Source: Polaribacter sp.
GTDB taxonomy: Bacteria > Bacteroidota > Bacteroidia > Flavobacteriales > Flavobacteriaceae
Direction of reading: 5' to 3'
NCBI GenBank assembly: GCA_023254055.1
Contig: JALQYN010000052.1
Span: forward strand, 1 to 64,000
Length of the DNA stretch: 64,000 bases
In this document: positions 36,570 to 45,922 of the stretch, one piece after another
Position numbering within the stretch: position 1 is the stretch's first letter
How the letters are laid out: each line of letters begins with the position of its first letter
Position numbers and translations under genes: made by a program
Notes under the pieces: generated by a model
The model's database searches: none
What the model saw: only the letters and a program-made list of their open reading frames with translations
What the model was told of the DNA's origin: nothing

Positions 36570-38951
36570 ATGAATTTTTGGACCAAAGTTGCCGGGTTAA
36601 TATTAAGAAACAGATATTTTGTTTTATTATTAATTGCAGCTTTCACCGCTTTTTTAGCAACTCAGATGAAGTATATGAAGTTTTCATATACAGAAGCAAA
36701 CTTGCTGCCAGAAAACCATGAAGCCAATATAGAATACAATCAATTTTTAGAGATCTTTGGAGAAGAAGGCAATTTAATTATCCTTGCCGTTAAAGATTCT
36801 ACATTATTTACACCAGAAAAATTTAACGCCTGGAACGAACTTACAAAAACAATTGACGCCTCTGAAGAGGTGGAATTTTCTGTTTCTGTAGCTGACATTC
36901 AACAACTAAAAGCCGACAGAAAAAACAGAAAATTTATTGTAGAACCTCTCTTAAAAAAAGCGCCAACAAGTCAAAAAGAAGTTTCTGAAATAAAAAAACA
37001 GCTATTTGAAAACCTCCCTTTTTACGACAATTTATTGTACAACAAAGAAACAGGAACTGTACAGACTGCTATTTACATCAATAAAGAAATAATAAACACA
37101 CCTGTTCGTAGAGATTTTATTTTTAATGTTTTAATTCCCACAATAGAAAAATTTGAAAAAGAGCACAATCTAAAAGTTCGTGTTTCTGGGATGCCCTACA
37201 TACGAACCTTAAATTCTCAAAACATACAAGATGAAATTTTATTGTTTGTTGTAGGTGCCTTATTAATAACTGCAATTATTTTCTTTTTCTTTTTTCGTTC
37301 CTACAGAGCTACTTTTATAACACTTTTAGTTGTAATGGTTGGTGTAACCTGGGCTTTTGGGTTTATTGGTTTATTTGGCTATGAAATTACCGTGTTAACC
37401 GCATTAATTCCGCCTTTAATCATTGTCATTGGAGTTCCGAATGCTGTATTTTTAATCAATAAGTACCAGCAAGAAGTTAAAAAACATGGAAACCAAGCAA
37501 AATCACTACAAAGAGTAATTTCTAAAGTAGGAAATGCAACTTTAATGACCAATATTACAACTGCGTCTGGATTCGCAACTTTTGTTTTTACTAAAAGTCA
37601 ACTGTTAAAAGAATTCGGAATTATAGCATCTATAAATATTGTTGGTATTTTTATTTTGGCGTTATTGATTATTCCGATTATCTATAGTTTTATGCCTTTG
37701 CCAAAGAAAAAGCATTTAAATCACTTAGAAAAACAATGGATAGACAACGTTGTAAAATGGATGGAAAAAATGGTGCGACATAATCGTATCGCTATCTATA
37801 TTACTACAGTTGTAATTATTATCTTCGGAATTATTGGAATCTACCAAATTAGAGTTTCTGGTAGTCTGATTGAAGACATGCCAAAAGGGATGCAATTTTA
37901 CAAAGACATAAAGTTTTTTGAAAAAGAATTTGGCGGTATAATGCCCTTAGAAATTTTTGTTGACACCAAAAAAGAAAAAGGTGTCATGAAGCTTTCAACG
38001 CTTAAAAAAATGGAAAAAATCAATGAAGCTATTGAACAATTTCCAGAGCTATCAAAACCACTTTCCATTACAAATCTGGTTAAGTACTCTAAACAAGCAT
38101 ATTATTTAGGCAATCCTAAATACTATCAACTTCCAACATCACAAGAGCAAAGCTATATTTTTGCTTATACAAAAAACTCTAATGGAAACACCAAAATGTT
38201 AAATAATTTTGTTGATTCTACTGGACGTTATGCAAGAATCACCACTTTTATGAAGGATATTGGAACAGATAAAATGACCGGTATCCAAGATCGATTAAAT
38301 GCGGTTATTGCCAAAGAATTTCCTTCAGATAAATTTGACGTGCACTTAACTGGGAAAGCACTTGTGTTCTTAAAAGGAACCAACTATTTGATTAATAATT
38401 TAATCATTTCGTTATCTCTAGCCATCTTGTTAATTGCCTTGTTTATGGCATGGATGTTTAGATCATATCAAATGATTTTAATTTCTTTGATTCCCAACAT
38501 GCTTCCACTTTTAATTACTGCTGGGCTCATGGGATTTTTTGGGATCCCAATTAAACCCTCAACAATTTTAGTTTTTAGCATTGCTTTTGGAATTTCTGTT
38601 GATGACACAATTCATTTTTTAGCAAAATATAGGCAGGAATTACAAGCCAATAACTGGCGAATTAAAAAATCTGTTTATAGTGCTTTAAGAGAAACAGGTG
38701 TAAGTATGTTTTACACCTCTATTGTATTGTTTTTTGGATTTTTAGTTTTTACCGTATCAAGCTTTGGCGGCACTATTGCTTTAGGTGGCTTAGTCTCTGT
38801 AACTTTACTATTTGCAATGGTTTCTAATTTATTATTACTACCTTCATTACTGCTATCTTTCGAAAGAAAAATATCAAATAAAAATGTAATTAAAGAACCA
38901 ACAATTAGAATTTTACCTCCAAAAGAAGCAAAGACTAAAAAGGGAGAATAA
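36570..38951 (+). CDS. RND/MMPL-type membrane transporter
   Basis: 793-residue inner-membrane protein with two repeated halves: one helix, a periplasmic domain, then five or six helices (about residues 210-380 and 610-770). The second half carries GISVDDTIHFLAKYRQE, typical of the RND superfamily branch related to MmpL and sterol-sensing proteins; the first half has GVPNAVFLINKYQQE at the equivalent place. The cargo is unknown, possibly lipids. No membrane-fusion or outer-membrane partner gene lies nearby. The ATG at 36570 is preferred to a TTG at 36552, because a TACATTTG box (36547-36554) overlaps the latter. It is a single gene. Confidence 0.85.
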   Translation: MNFWTKVAGLILRNRYFVLLLIAAFTAFLATQMKYMKFSYTEANLLPENHEANIEYNQFLEIFGEEGNLIILAVKDSTLFTPEKFNAWNELTKTIDASEEVEFSVSVADIQQLKADRKNRKFIVEPLLKKAPTSQKEVSEIKKQLFENLPFYDNLLYNKETGTVQTAIYINKEIINTPVRRDFIFNVLIPTIEKFEKEHNLKVRVSGMPYIRTLNSQNIQDEILLFVVGALLITAIIFFFFFRSYRATFITLLVVMVGVTWAFGFIGLFGYEITVLTALIPPLIIVIGVPNAVFLINKYQQEVKKHGNQAKSLQRVISKVGNATLMTNITTASGFATFVFTKSQLLKEFGIIASINIVGIFILALLIIPIIYSFMPLPKKKHLNHLEKQWIDNVVKWMEKMVRHNRIAIYITTVVIIIFGIIGIYQIRVSGSLIEDMPKGMQFYKDIKFFEKEFGGIMPLEIFVDTKKEKGVMKLSTLKKMEKINEAIEQFPELSKPLSITNLVKYSKQAYYLGNPKYYQLPTSQEQSYIFAYTKNSNGNTKMLNNFVDSTGRYARITTFMKDIGTDKMTGIQDRLNAVIAKEFPSDKFDVHLTGKALVFLKGTNYLINNLIISLSLAILLIALFMAWMFRSYQMILISLIPNMLPLLITAGLMGFFGIPIKPSTILVFSIAFGISVDDTIHFLAKYRQELQANNWRIKKSVYSALRETGVSMFYTSIVLFFGFLVFTVSSFGGTIALGGLVSVTLLFAMVSNLLLLPSLLLSFERKISNKNVIKEPTIRILPPKEAKTKKGE

Positions 38952-38978
38952 TTTAAACTTTTATTCACGAGAGTTTCG

Positions 38979-39009
38979 TTGTTAATTTTACGCTAAAAAG
39001 GTATCTTTG
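38979..39009 (+). promoter_or_regulatory. Promoter of asnS
   Basis: TTG (38979-38981), 20 nt, then TATCTTTG (39002-39009), in good agreement with the Bacteroidetes consensus. The leader is about 45 nt. Confidence 0.7.
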
Positions 39010-39056
39010 CCTTTCATTATTGCCATAGTAATATTGTTAATTTTTATTTTAAGAAG

Positions 39057-40490
39057 ATGACTAGAAGTAGCGTATTAGAATTATTACAATCAGATAAAAT
39101 TTTACAAGAAGTAACCGTTAATGGTTGGGTTAGAACTTTTAGAAGCAATCGTTTTATTGCTTTAAATGATGGCTCTACGATTAATAATATTCAATGTGTA
39201 GTTGATTTTGAAAAAACAGACGAAGCTACAATTAAAAGAATTACAACAGGTGCGGCAGTTTGCATTAAAGGGACTTTAGTTGAAAGCCAGGGAAAAGGTC
39301 AAAATGTAGAAATTCAAGTTTCTGACATCCAAATTTTAGGAGATTCTAATCCTGATGAATATCCCATTCAGCCTAAAAAACATAGTTTAGAATTTTTAAG
39401 AGAAAATGCACATTTACGTGTAAGAACAAACACTTTTAGCGCGGTTATGAGAGTTCGTTCTGCACTTTCTTTCGCGGTACATAAATACTTTCAAGAAAAT
39501 GGATTTAACTATGTAAATACGCCTATTATTACTGGATCTGATGCAGAAGGCGCTGGAGAAATGTTTGGTGTTTCAACTTTTGAAACGAACAATGCTCCTG
39601 TTGATGAAAATGGCAATATTGACTATAAACAAGATTTTTTTGGAAAAGAAACCAACTTAACCGTTTCTGGTCAGTTAGAAGCGGAAACATTTGCAATGGC
39701 GCTTGGAAAAGTGTATACTTTTGGACCAACTTTTAGAGCAGAGAATTCGAATACTACTCGTCATTTAGCAGAGTTTTGGATGATTGAGCCAGAAGTTGCT
39801 TTTATGGATTTAGACGGAAACATGGATTTAGCAGAAGATTTTATTAAATCGGTTTTAGCTTATGTTTTAGAAAACTGTAAAGATGATTTGGCTTTCTTAG
39901 AGCAACGTTTAACAGATGAAGAAAAAGTAAAACCTCAGGCAGAAAGAAGTGAAATGTCGTTGTTAGAAAAATTGCGTTTTATCACCGAAAACAATTTTAA
40001 AAGAGTTAGTTATACAGAAGCTATTGATATTTTACGCAATAGCAAACCAAATAAGAAAAAGAAGTTTCAATTTCCAATTAACGAATGGGGCGCAGATTTA
40101 CAGTCTGAACACGAACGCTTCTTGGTTGAGAAACACTTTAAATGTCCAGTTATTTTATTTGATTATCCAGCTACTATAAAAGCATTTTACATGCGTTTAA
40201 ATGAAGATGGAAAAACAGTTAGAGCCATGGATGTTCTTTTTCCTGGAATTGGAGAAATTGTTGGAGGATCTCAAAGAGAAGAGCGCTTAGATGTTTTGAA
40301 AGAAAAAATGGCTGCTTTAGATATTGATGAAAAAGAATTATGGTGGTATTTAGATCTTCGTAAATATGGAACTGCTGTACATTCTGGATTTGGATTAGGT
40401 TTTGAAAGATTGGTTCAGTTTGCAACAGGAATGGGTAATATTAGAGATGTAATTCCTTTTCCAAGATCACCTCAAAATGCTGAATTTTAA
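39057..40490 (+). CDS. asnS: Asparaginyl-tRNA synthetase
   Basis: 477-residue class II synthetase charging tRNA-Asn. The N-terminal OB-fold anticodon domain ([15 protein letters not shown]) is followed by the catalytic domain: motif 2 in [21 protein letters not shown] and motif 3 in [12 protein letters not shown] near residue 450. The end is [13 protein letters not shown], standard for AsnRS. rpoN follows after 20 bp. Confidence 0.97.
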   Translation: MTRSSVLELLQSDKILQEVTVNGWVRTFRSNRFIALNDGSTINNIQCVVDFEKTDEATIKRITTGAAVCIKGTLVESQGKGQNVEIQVSDIQILGDSNPDEYPIQPKKHSLEFLRENAHLRVRTNTFSAVMRVRSALSFAVHKYFQENGFNYVNTPIITGSDAEGAGEMFGVSTFETNNAPVDENGNIDYKQDFFGKETNLTVSGQLEAETFAMALGKVYTFGPTFRAENSNTTRHLAEFWMIEPEVAFMDLDGNMDLAEDFIKSVLAYVLENCKDDLAFLEQRLTDEEKVKPQAERSEMSLLEKLRFITENNFKRVSYTEAIDILRNSKPNKKKKFQFPINEWGADLQSEHERFLVEKHFKCPVILFDYPATIKAFYMRLNEDGKTVRAMDVLFPGIGEIVGGSQREERLDVLKEKMAALDIDEKELWWYLDLRKYGTAVHSGFGLGFERLVQFATGMGNIRDVIPFPRSPQNAEF

Positions 40491-40510
40491 TAGTATTAGA
40501 TATAAAATAA

Positions 40511-41968
40511 ATGCTAAAACAAAGTTTAAATTTTAAGCTACTACAAAAATTATCTCCTCAACAAATACAGTTGATGAAGTTAATTCAGTTGCCTACACAA
40601 GCTTTTGAAGAGCGTTTAAAACAAGAAATAGAGGAAAACCCTGCATTAGATACAGGCAAAGAAGAGGCTGAAAACTTTGAAGATTCTTTAGAAAACGAAT
40701 ATGAAGATGATGGGAATGAAAAAATAGATGCAGAAGACATCAATATTGATGAATACTTGAGTGACGATGAAGTTCCAAGCTACAAAACTCAAGCAAACAA
40801 TTATTCTTCAGATGATGAAGACAGGAATATGCCGTATGCCGCAGGTACAAGTTTTCATCAATCACTACAAAACCAATTAAACACGTTTCGCATCAATGAA
40901 GAAGAAAGAATTATTGCCGAATTCTTAGTTGGAAGTATAGATGATAGTGGATATATAAGAAGAGATATATTAGATTTAGTTGATGACTTAGCATTTACTC
41001 AAAATGTTTTTACAACAGAAGAGAAAGTACTTGAATTGCTGACTAATGTTGTTCAAAAGTTAGATCCGATTGGTGTTGGGGCAAGAGATTTAAAAGAGTG
41101 TTTAGTGATTCAACTAAAAACAAAATCTGCACAAAAAATTAGAGCTCTAGCTATTGATATTTTAGAAAACTCTTTTGATCATTTTGTAAAAAAACATTAC
41201 ACAAAATTAATGGAGAAGTTTGATATTTCTGAAGATGAATTAAAAGAAGTTATCAAAGAAATTAGCAAATTAAATCCAAAACCAGGTAGTTCTTATGCTG
41301 GTAATAATAAAATAGCAGAACAAATTATTCCAGATTTTTCAATTAAAATTATAGATGGAAATTTAGATTTGACTCTAAACTCTAGAAATGCACCCGAATT
41401 ACATGTTTCTAGAGAATACAATAATATGCTTAAAGGCTATCAAGAATCTAAAGAGAAAACAAAATCTCAGAAAGATGCGGTGATGTTTATCAAACAAAAA
41501 CTTGATGCAGCAAAGTGGTTTATTGATGCCATTAGACAACGGCAACAAACATTGTTGGTTACAATGAACTGCATCATGCATTATCAATACGACTATTTTT
41601 TAACTGGTGATGAGCGTAAGTTAAAACCTATGATTTTAAAAGATATTGCAGATCAGATTCACATGGATATTTCTACCGTTTCTAGGGTTGCTAATAGCAA
41701 ATATGTCTCTACACCTTACGGAACTAAATTGATCAAAGAATTCTTTTCTGAGTCTATGAAAAATGATCAAGGTGAAGATGTTTCTACTAGAGAAATTAAA
41801 AAGATATTAGAAACTGTTATTGGAGAAGAAGACAAAAGAAAACCGTTAACCGATGATAAACTGTCTTTGGTTTTAAAGGAAAAAGGGTATCCAATAGCCA
41901 GAAGAACTGTTGCAAAATATAGAGAGCAATTAGACATTCCTGTGGCTAGATTACGGAAAGAAATTTAA
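40511..41968 (+). CDS. rpoN: RNA polymerase sigma-54 factor
   Basis: 485 residues with all sigma-54 regions. Region I is Gln/Leu-rich (LLQKLSPQQIQLMKLIQLP), an acidic linker follows (about 50-110), then the core-binding domain, a helix-turn-helix (DISTVSRVANSKYV), and the RpoN box ARRTVAKYREQL near residue 470. It directs transcription at -24/-12 promoters and needs an AAA+ activator, none of which is encoded here. It follows asnS by 20 bp and overlaps in function with nothing nearby; the next gene starts 3 bp after its stop. Confidence 0.97.
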   Translation: MLKQSLNFKLLQKLSPQQIQLMKLIQLPTQAFEERLKQEIEENPALDTGKEEAENFEDSLENEYEDDGNEKIDAEDINIDEYLSDDEVPSYKTQANNYSSDDEDRNMPYAAGTSFHQSLQNQLNTFRINEEERIIAEFLVGSIDDSGYIRRDILDLVDDLAFTQNVFTTEEKVLELLTNVVQKLDPIGVGARDLKECLVIQLKTKSAQKIRALAIDILENSFDHFVKKHYTKLMEKFDISEDELKEVIKEISKLNPKPGSSYAGNNKIAEQIIPDFSIKIIDGNLDLTLNSRNAPELHVSREYNNMLKGYQESKEKTKSQKDAVMFIKQKLDAAKWFIDAIRQRQQTLLVTMNCIMHYQYDYFLTGDERKLKPMILKDIADQIHMDISTVSRVANSKYVSTPYGTKLIKEFFSESMKNDQGEDVSTREIKKILETVIGEEDKRKPLTDDKLSLVLKEKGYPIARRTVAKYREQLDIPVARLRKEI

Positions 41969-41971
41969 TTT

Positions 41972-42571
41972 TTGAAGTTTCACAAATTCATATCAGTACT
42001 TTTACACCCAATTGTAATACCAACAATTGGCATCTTATTATTTCTTTCAATTACCCCAAATGAAATTAAAAAAGAACGTCAATATTTATTGATTAGCATT
42101 GTCTTTTTTTCAACGTATATCATCCCGTTAATATCACTAATCATTTTAAAAACATTGGGTGTTATTAAAAGTTTTCAAGTAGAAAGCATTAAAGAACGGA
42201 AAACGCCACTTTTTATAATGCTAATCATTTTTTATGTCTTAGGAAAACTACTTATCAACATTCCAGATTTTAGAGAGCTTGGAATTCTTTTTTACGGAAC
42301 AAACATTTCTCTGGCGTTGGTATATTTATTATTCTTTTTTCAAATAAAATCTAGCTTACATATATTATCAATGAGTAGTACTTTAGGTTTTTTTCTGCTA
42401 TTTGCAAACAGCTACTCTATTTCAATATTACCAATAGGAAGTATCCTAATTATTTTAACTGGAATTTTAGCGAGTGCAAGATTACATTTAAAGGCACATA
42501 ATCAAAAAGAAATCTATTTCGGTTTCTTTATCGGCTTAATAGGACAATTTTTAGGGTTTATTCTACTATAA
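41972..42571 (+). CDS. PAP2-like integral membrane protein (TTG start)
   Basis: 199-residue protein with five or six membrane helices. The segment ARLHLKAHNQKEIYFGFFIG near the C-terminus resembles the third phosphatase motif of PAP2 enzymes (SRxxxxxHxxxDxxxG), with the Asp replaced. HILSMSSTLGFF resembles the second motif, without a clear PSGH. It may be a divergent lipid phosphatase or an inactive relative. The only usable start is TTG 41972, three bases after the rpoN stop, so translational coupling is likely. Its end overlaps the convergent barrel gene by 6 bp. Confidence 0.6.
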   Translation: MKFHKFISVLLHPIVIPTIGILLFLSITPNEIKKERQYLLISIVFFSTYIIPLISLIILKTLGVIKSFQVESIKERKTPLFIMLIIFYVLGKLLINIPDFRELGILFYGTNISLALVYLLFFFQIKSSLHILSMSSTLGFFLLFANSYSISILPIGSILIILTGILASARLHLKAHNQKEIYFGFFIGLIGQFLGFILL

Positions 42572-43240
42572 AATATAGAAAATCAATCCTAGTTTTAGGA
42601 CTTTTGTATTGATTGGGTTTGTTCCTAAAGAAGATGCTTTAAACAACGGAGTTAGGCCATAATACAAACTAAAATTAAAAGTAGAATAGCCAGCAGCTAA
42701 AGTTAACCCGTATTGGATTTTATTAAATCTTTCAATATTAGTATATGTGTTTAGCACATTATTAGTCGTGTAGTCAATTGTGTTTTTTAAATTATAACTA
42801 ATTTTAAAACCCGTATACACTCTCCAAAACTTGTATTTATTTGCAGTGGATGTTCTCCACCTAAATTCTAAAGGAAACTCTAAAGAATGTACTTTAAGTT
42901 CACTTGTATTCACAATACTAGGATCTACATCTATAACAACTGTATTGTTTAGTGTGGTAATTTTATATCCATGCTTAAAAGAATCATAGGCATAGCCGAC
43001 TCCAATACCTACAGCAATTTTTCCACTTTTAACTAACGAGATATCTTTAATATAGCCTGTATTCAATCCATAAGAAAAACCACTACCAATTACAGCATTG
43101 GGTTGATTAACAAATTGATTATAGCTAACACTAAAATACAATTGATCTTCTAAATATTTATCTCCTAAATTTAATGAATCTTTTTGTGCATAAAGGCTAA
43201 AAGATAATATTGTAAATAATATAGAGAGTTGTTTTTTCAT
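42566..43240 (-). CDS. Outer-membrane beta-barrel protein
   Basis: 224 residues: a Sec signal (MKKQLSILFTILSFSLYAQ) and then alternating strands ending in LKLGLIFYIL, fitting a small outer-membrane barrel of the porin/PorT-like superfamily. Strands such as GFSYGLNTGYIKDISL and FPLEFRWRTSTANKYKFW are visible. It is not similar enough, by eye, to call it PorT of the type IX secretion machinery. It lies between the convergent PAP2-like gene and the ExbD cluster terminator, read from its own promoter. Confidence 0.7.
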   Translation of the reverse strand: MKKQLSILFTILSFSLYAQKDSLNLGDKYLEDQLYFSVSYNQFVNQPNAVIGSGFSYGLNTGYIKDISLVKSGKIAVGIGVGYAYDSFKHGYKITTLNNTVVIDVDPSIVNTSELKVHSLEFPLEFRWRTSTANKYKFWRVYTGFKISYNLKNTIDYTTNNVLNTYTNIERFNKIQYGLTLAAGYSTFNFSLYYGLTPLFKASSLGTNPINTKVLKLGLIFYIL

Positions 43241-43290
43241 AAATAAATTTAGCTAAACATATAACGTTAAATATACATATTTTGTATAAA

Positions 43291-43320
43291 AAAAGGGCAA
43301 TCAAATTGATTGCCCTTTTT
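43291..43320 (-). terminator. Terminator after the ExbB/ExbD cluster
   Basis: GGGCAATC (43295-43302) pairs with GATTGCCC (43308-43315), flanked by A and T runs. It lies 20 bp after the last exbD stop, in the direction of that cluster. Confidence 0.8.
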
Positions 43321-43340
43321 TTATATTCTATAGAAATATC

Positions 43341-43808
43341 TTATTCTTGAATTTCTGAAGATTTACGACTTGATAAGCTCAATTTTAAAGCTCCAACATC
43401 TCTAAGTTTAAGTTTAATATCTGTAATTGTACCAACACTAGACTTAATATCTGCTTTAATAGAAGTAGTCATAAAAGGTACTTCTGCTTCAGATCTTTGA
43501 GATCTTTCATTCAAAATAAAAGCTGTTACATCATCTGGAGTTGCAATCTTATCATTCAATTGAATTTTATCTCCAGTTCCTAATCTTTTATCTTTCGCTT
43601 TACCAACATAAATAGTACTAACCAAACTTTTATGCTCTAGTTTCTTTACTTCTGTTGCATTAGGAAGTTGTGGGTTTTCAATTTTTAAATCTGTTTCTCT
43701 CATAGTTGTTGTAACCATAAAGAAAAACAATAACATAAAAACAATATCTGGTAAAGATGCCGTATTTACAGCTGGCATTTCTTTTTTCTTCTTTCCGAAT
43801 TTAGACAT
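43341..43808 (-). CDS. exbD: ExbD/TolR-family protein (second copy)
   Basis: 155 residues with one N-terminal helix (about 18-36) carrying the conserved Asp21 in ASLPDIVFMLLFFFMV, which is the proton-path residue of ExbD/TolR. The rest is periplasmic. With the MotA/TolQ/ExbB-like protein it should form a proton-driven motor energising TonB-dependent transport or a related outer-membrane process. It is last of four co-directional genes, 15 bp after the first exbD-like gene. Confidence 0.88.
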   Translation of the reverse strand: MSKFGKKKKEMPAVNTASLPDIVFMLLFFFMVTTTMRETDLKIENPQLPNATEVKKLEHKSLVSTIYVGKAKDKRLGTGDKIQLNDKIATPDDVTAFILNERSQRSEAEVPFMTTSIKADIKSSVGTITDIKLKLRDVGALKLSLSSRKSSEIQE

Positions 43809-43823
43809 ATTATTTATTGTTTT

Positions 43824-44450
43824 TTAATTAACAGATGTTGGTTCTGCATCAGAAATAATTTGAGGATAACTAGTTCTTATAAACTCAACCTTTTCCTTTA
43901 ATTTTTCATTAGTTTTATCATTCTTAAAGTCTTCTTCAAGCTGATCGAAAGAAACATTATATTTCTCTAAAGCTAATCTATTTCTTAACTCAGTATAAGC
44001 TTTTAACAACTCGTTTTGTACTTTAATATACATTCCATATTCCGTTCCTCTATCACTTTGTACAGAAATAATAGCTTTATTTGGGTGGTCTGAAGAAGCA
44101 GCGCTTCTTGCGCCTTTACAGTAATCACAAGGACCTGTAGAGACACCATTTTCTACTTTTCCTTCACCTCCACCGTTGTCAATAAATGCTTTAGCCGCTT
44201 CTTTAAGCTCTCCTAACTTCATAGTTTCACCTTCAACAAGCATTTCATTATTTCTATTAATGTTTACTTCGAATATGTTTTTTTCCTTAATTACAGGTGG
44301 CACATAATCTTTAGGTGGTTTTTCAGATAATTTTTTTGAAATACCTGAATCCACATCCATAGTAGTTGTTACTAGGAAAAAGATTAATAACAAGAAGGCG
44401 ATATCCGCCATAGAACCTGCATTAATTTCTGGGGTTTCTCTTCTTGCCAT
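43824..44450 (-). CDS. exbD: ExbD/TolR-family protein with an internal CxxC loop
   Basis: 208 residues. The single helix has Asp16 in GSMADIAFLLLIFFLVTT, the conserved ExbD residue. It is longer than the neighbouring copy because of a loop near residues 92-120 that holds Cys108 and Cys111 (GPCDYCKGARS). The pair could form a disulphide or bind a metal in the periplasm; neither is shown. The gene starts 3 bp after the small membrane protein gene, so the cluster is one transcript. Confidence 0.87.
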   Translation of the reverse strand: MARRETPEINAGSMADIAFLLLIFFLVTTTMDVDSGISKKLSEKPPKDYVPPVIKEKNIFEVNINRNNEMLVEGETMKLGELKEAAKAFIDNGGGEGKVENGVSTGPCDYCKGARSAASSDHPNKAIISVQSDRGTEYGMYIKVQNELLKAYTELRNRLALEKYNVSFDQLEEDFKNDKTNEKLKEKVEFIRTSYPQIISDAEPTSVN

Positions 44451-44453
44451 ATC

Positions 44454-44921
44454 TTAAGATTTAACTAATCCTTTTAATAAATCGTACACAAAGAATGCTC
44501 CGGCAATAATACCTAAAAACATACTATACCATATTCCAGTACTCACCCATTGGTTAATAGAAGAACCTGCTTCACCACCTTCTAGGACTTTACCTTGAGG
44601 ATCAGTAACTGCTAAACTATCTCCAGTAAAATAAGCTATAACCAAAATAACACCTAAAGCTACTAGACCAAATAAAGTCTTTTTTAAGCTATCTGGGTTT
44701 TTAATTAAATTACCAACAGACATTATAACTGAAATTCCTATTGCTAAATACAATAAACTTGTAGAGAAAACAATAATAGGAGAAATAACACTATTCTGTA
44801 CTTCCATATCTGTTTCTATTGCAGTAGAATCTTCCATAAAGATTCTAATGAATAGAATGGCACCTATTAAAGCTATAACAGCAATAAAAATATTTAAAAT
44901 TTTTGATATATTATTTTTCAT
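44454..44921 (-). CDS. Small membrane protein of the ExbB/ExbD cluster
   Basis: 155 residues with about four membrane helices (starts near residues 8, 46, 82 and 130). No family name is recognised, but a protein of this size and layout sits between exbB and exbD in many Bacteroidetes. A periplasmic loop (SLAVTDPQGKVLEGGEAGSS) joins helices 3 and 4. The tight spacing (8 bp after exbB, 3 bp before exbD) suggests it belongs to the same motor complex (inference). Confidence 0.72.
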   Translation of the reverse strand: MKNNISKILNIFIAVIALIGAILFIRIFMEDSTAIETDMEVQNSVISPIIVFSTSLLYLAIGISVIMSVGNLIKNPDSLKKTLFGLVALGVILVIAYFTGDSLAVTDPQGKVLEGGEAGSSINQWVSTGIWYSMFLGIIAGAFFVYDLLKGLVKS

Positions 44922-44929
44922 AATAATGA

Positions 44930-45649
44930 TTATTTTTTATATTTCACTAATAAGTCAATTAAAGAGATAGAAGCATCTTCCATGCTGTTTACAATACTAT
45001 CAACTTTAGAAACAATATAGTTATAAAAAATCTGTAAAATAATTGCTACTACTAATCCAAATACAGTTGTTAAAAGTGCTATTTTAATACCACCTGCTAC
45101 AACTCCTGGAGAGATATCATTTGCTACTGCAATTCTATCAAATGCTTCAATCATACCAATTACAGTTCCCATGAAACCTAACATCGGTGCTAAAGCAATA
45201 AATAAAGACAACCATGAAACGTTTTTCTCTAACAATCCCATTTGAACTCCTCCGTATCCAACAACCGCTTTTTCTGCAGCTTCAACGCCTTCGTCCATTC
45301 TATCTAATCCTTGATAGAAAATAGAAGCAACAGGTCCTTTTGAGTTTCTACAAACTTCTTTAGCAGCTTCTACACCACCTGAACTTAATGCTTCATCTAC
45401 ACTTGCAACTAATTTTTTAGTATTTGTTGTTGCCATGTTTAAATAAATAATTCTTTCGATAGCAATTGCCAACCCTAAAATTAAGGCTACTAATACAATT
45501 CCCATAAATTGAGGATCTCCTTCAATAAAACGTTTCTTTAATTCTTGGTGGAAAGTTTGTGATTGAGCTGCTTCTTGAGCGAAAGTTGATTGAATAGCTC
45601 CAAAAAACATGAATCCTGCTACTGTTAGGATGTTTGATACTTTTTTCAT
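44930..45649 (-). CDS. exbB: MotA/TolQ/ExbB-family proton channel protein
   Basis: 239 residues. An N-terminal signal-like helix (about 5-25, ending FAQEAAQ) precedes the three canonical helices (about 48-68, 140-165 and 185-210). Family residues are seen in SLFIALAPMLGFMGTVIGMIEAF and in GGIKIALLTTVFGLVVAII. It is the stator of a proton-motive-force-driven complex with the two ExbD-type proteins. It is first of four genes. The 273 bp upstream, to 45922, hold no recognised gene or clear promoter beyond an imperfect TATCTTTA near 45690. Confidence 0.9.
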   Translation of the reverse strand: MKKVSNILTVAGFMFFGAIQSTFAQEAAQSQTFHQELKKRFIEGDPQFMGIVLVALILGLAIAIERIIYLNMATTNTKKLVASVDEALSSGGVEAAKEVCRNSKGPVASIFYQGLDRMDEGVEAAEKAVVGYGGVQMGLLEKNVSWLSLFIALAPMLGFMGTVIGMIEAFDRIAVANDISPGVVAGGIKIALLTTVFGLVVAIILQIFYNYIVSKVDSIVNSMEDASISLIDLLVKYKK

Positions 45650-45922
45650 CTTTGTTATAAATTAATTTTTAATAGTTAACGGGTTAAAGATATTGATTTT
45701 AATTCCAAATCAACAAAAAATGTCTTTTCTAATTTTTAAAATTAAATTAATAAAAATCAAATTTTATCGTTTTGAGAGTGCCAATTAACAAAAAATTGTT
45801 GAGTCTCTAAAAAAAAACAGCAAATTTTTATGGTTAAAAAGCAAAATTTAACTCAATTGAGTGCTAATTTAATAAGGATGCGTGTTTTACGCTATCAAAT
45901 TTGTATAAAAATTCGTTTTTTC

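Noticed and set aside
40511..41968. Sigma-54 promoters (-24/-12) within the window
   Set aside because: No convincing TGGCAC-N5-TTGC site was found by eye in the intergenic regions.
42566..43240. PorT of the type IX secretion system
   Set aside because: It is a small outer-membrane barrel of the right size class, but its sequence does not resemble PorT as I remember it and no other T9SS gene is near.
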